Origin: Aradus depressus
Taxonomy: Eukaryota > Arthropoda > Insecta > Hemiptera > Aradidae
Direction: 5' to 3'
Assembly: GCA_963662175.1 (NCBI GenBank)
Contig: OY759219.1
Coordinates: 27,074,908-27,138,907, forward strand
DNA length: 64,000 bases
Part shown: positions 62,792 to 64,000 of the stretch, piece after piece
Layout of the letters: each line of letters begins with the position of its first letter
How positions within the stretch are numbered: the stretch's first letter is position 1
Program-made: the position numbers and the translations under genes
The notes under the pieces: model-generated
The model's input: only the letters and a program-made list of their open reading frames with translations
What the model was told of the DNA's origin: nothing
The model's database searches: none

Positions 62792-63266
62792 GTGATAATG
62801 AAACCGATAAAGGACACTCCTATTAAAAACAACAGGACTTTTTAAATATTCAATTTACCATCAGGGCACATTATGTCAATAGCTTATAATTATATAGTAT
62901 TATAATGTTTTTATTGAGGGCATTGGAAGCTCAGCGGTATGCGTGCTTGCTTACTGAGCTCAAGATCGCGGGTTCCCAGTCATAATGAAACCTTTAGAGG
63001 ACACTTCTATTAAAAACAACAGGACTTTTTAAATATTCAATTTACCATCAGGGCGCATTATTATGTTTATATTAAGGGCATTGGTAGCTCAGCTGTATGC
63101 GTGCTTGTTTACTTAGCTCAAGATCGCGGGTTCGAAACCCGGCCGAGGTACTTAGCTTTTTACCTGGGAAGTGAAAAAACGTTCAGCCTGTCCGATGTAA
63201 GGTACTCGTTAAAGACCTCTACCGTTGGTGAATACATTTTTAAAGCCCGGGCATGAGTCACAATAA
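62792..63266 (+). repeat. Tandem duplication of an 89 bp block plus SINE-1 head
   Basis: The block AACAACAGGACTTTTTAAAT..ATTTACCATCAGGGC occurs at 62792-62880 and 62977-63065, each followed by a SINE-1 head (62917-62976, 63074 on). The first SINE stops inside box B (GCGGGTTC), which is where the second block begins; the second SINE continues to GCCCGGGCATGAGTCACAAT at 63266. Confidence 0.85.
63074..63266 (+). mobile_element. SINE-1, internally deleted copy
   Basis: Box A TAGCTCAGCTG, box B GGGTTCGAAACCCGGCC, 3' end GCCCGGGCATGAGTCAC. Confidence 0.85.
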
Positions 63267-63289
63267 CTATTATAATATAGAAATAAAAG

Positions 63290-63385
63290 ACGTTGTCTTC
63301 CCACTGTTTTATTTTACACCAGAACCGGTTTTCGACGCAACAGAGTCATCAGCAGTGGTTCATCCCACCCACACAGCACAGCGGT
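63290..63385 (-). mobile_element. HFE-D3, single arm with hammerhead-like box
   Basis: On minus: ACCACTGCTGATGACTCTGT, TGCGTCGAAAACCGGTTCTG, GTGTAAAATAAAAC. ACCA can pair with TGGT. CTGATGA and GAAA are present with self-complementary AACCGGTT between GAA and the cleavage base, but helix II is not convincing and an extra CTG sits before the core. Confidence 0.55.
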
Positions 63386-63457
63386 TGGAAGGCAACTGGC
63401 CTTCTGGTATTATAATATATTATAAACCTGGCTAGACGGACAATTATTTTGTAAAAA

Positions 63458-64000
63458 AGTTGTCGGTGAATCACCGATAAATTCATTATCAGTTATTATT
63501 GTTTTAGTTTTGAATCCCCACCTCTGAACCTCCCTTTCCATTCGGCCGATTCCGCTGAAAATTATTAATTATCGTACTTATTGAAATTTGAATTTAAATG
63601 TGAAATTTCATGTCGATACATTTTTACATCGGTAGTTATCCGAGTTTTTGGGTTAATTTCACCCTTCCCTTCGGCAGATTCCGCTGAAAATTAAAAAATG
63701 TCATACTAATGAAATTTCATGTCGATACATTTTTACATCGGAAGTTATTCGAGTTTTTGGGTTAATTTGACTCTTCCCTTCGGCAGAATCCGCTGAAAAA
63801 TAAAAAGTGTCGTACTAATGAAATTTCATGTCGATATATTTTTACATCGGTAGTTATTCGAGTTTTTGGGTTAATTTCACCCTTCCCTTCGGCAGATTCC
63901 GCTGAAAATTAAAAAGTGTCGTACTAAAGGGGTTTTGAATTTATATATGAAACGTATACATTTATTACAACTACAGTTATCAGAGTTTTTGCCACTTAAT
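63458..64000 (+). repeat. CTTCCCC element with ~110 bp units in tandem
   Basis: After the end hairpin TTGTCGGTGAATCACCGAT, the unit TTTCATGTCGATACATTTTT, ACATCGGTAGTTAT.CGAG, CCTTCGGCAGATTCCGCTGA recurs at 63609, 63718 and 63828 (period about 110 bp) and continues past the window edge. Confidence 0.85.

Overview
This 64 kb window looks like intergenic or heterochromatin-like DNA from an animal nuclear genome. An arthropod, probably an insect, is the best guess. The evidence is strong AT richness, Jockey-, RTE- and I-like LINE remnants, tRNA-derived SINEs, hAT and Tc1/mariner DNA transposons, and SINE tails made of AACCT units, which are the complement of the arthropod telomere repeat TTAGG. 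I found no intact host gene, no genuine tRNA or rRNA gene, no CRISPR array and no bacterial-type operon. Every coding stretch I could name is a fragment of a transposable element.

Layout. The background is a non-coding repeat, called here the 'CTTCCCC element', which recurs in both orientations from end to end. Full copies are about 490-640 bp and both ends carry hairpins. A second non-coding family, the 'GAGCGCTC repeat', is also dispersed. Younger insertions sit in these: about 25 copies of a 343-346 bp SINE (two perfect ones with 13 bp target-site duplications at 49.3 and 56.0 kb); one intact copy of a second SINE (29.4 kb); LINE 3' ends at 5.6, 12.4, 17.5, 19.1, 20.8, 22.5, 23.6, 34.2, 34.5, 40.9, 46.8 and 59.3 kb; an internally deleted Tc1/mariner element with ~350 bp terminal inverted repeats (56.9-58.5 kb); two shrunken hAT elements (15.6 kb with a BED finger, 61.7 kb with the dimerisation domain); a 0.92 kb near-perfect hairpin element (53.3-54.2 kb); a 1.1 kb foldback (10.4-11.5 kb); and a 42-copy 33 bp minisatellite (38.7-40.1 kb).

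Most unusual is a set of short (about 110-370 bp) elements, mostly inverted pairs. Their arms carry the layout of a minimal type-I hammerhead ribozyme: CUGANGA, a short helix II (GNRA-closed in families A and C), GAAA, then a short self-complementary helix III and a UH cleavage step. At least five sequence families share this layout (A, B, C, E, F); a sixth (D) is more doubtful. Several insertions have clear 10-14 bp target-site duplications. They resemble the hammerhead-bearing repeats of Penelope-like retroelements or animal retrozymes, but no reverse transcriptase or GIY-YIG gene of that type is present.

Nested insertions give a relative order: CTTCCCC and GAGCGCTC repeats are oldest; SINEs, LINEs and hammerhead foldbacks inserted into them; some elements then landed inside those (a hAT in a SINE, a LINE in a SINE, a Jockey-like LINE in an RTE-like LINE, the 0.92 kb hairpin inside a hammerhead foldback). 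SINE-1, SINE-2, HFE-A and similar are working names made for this annotation. Family assignments rest on reading motifs by eye, not on database searches.
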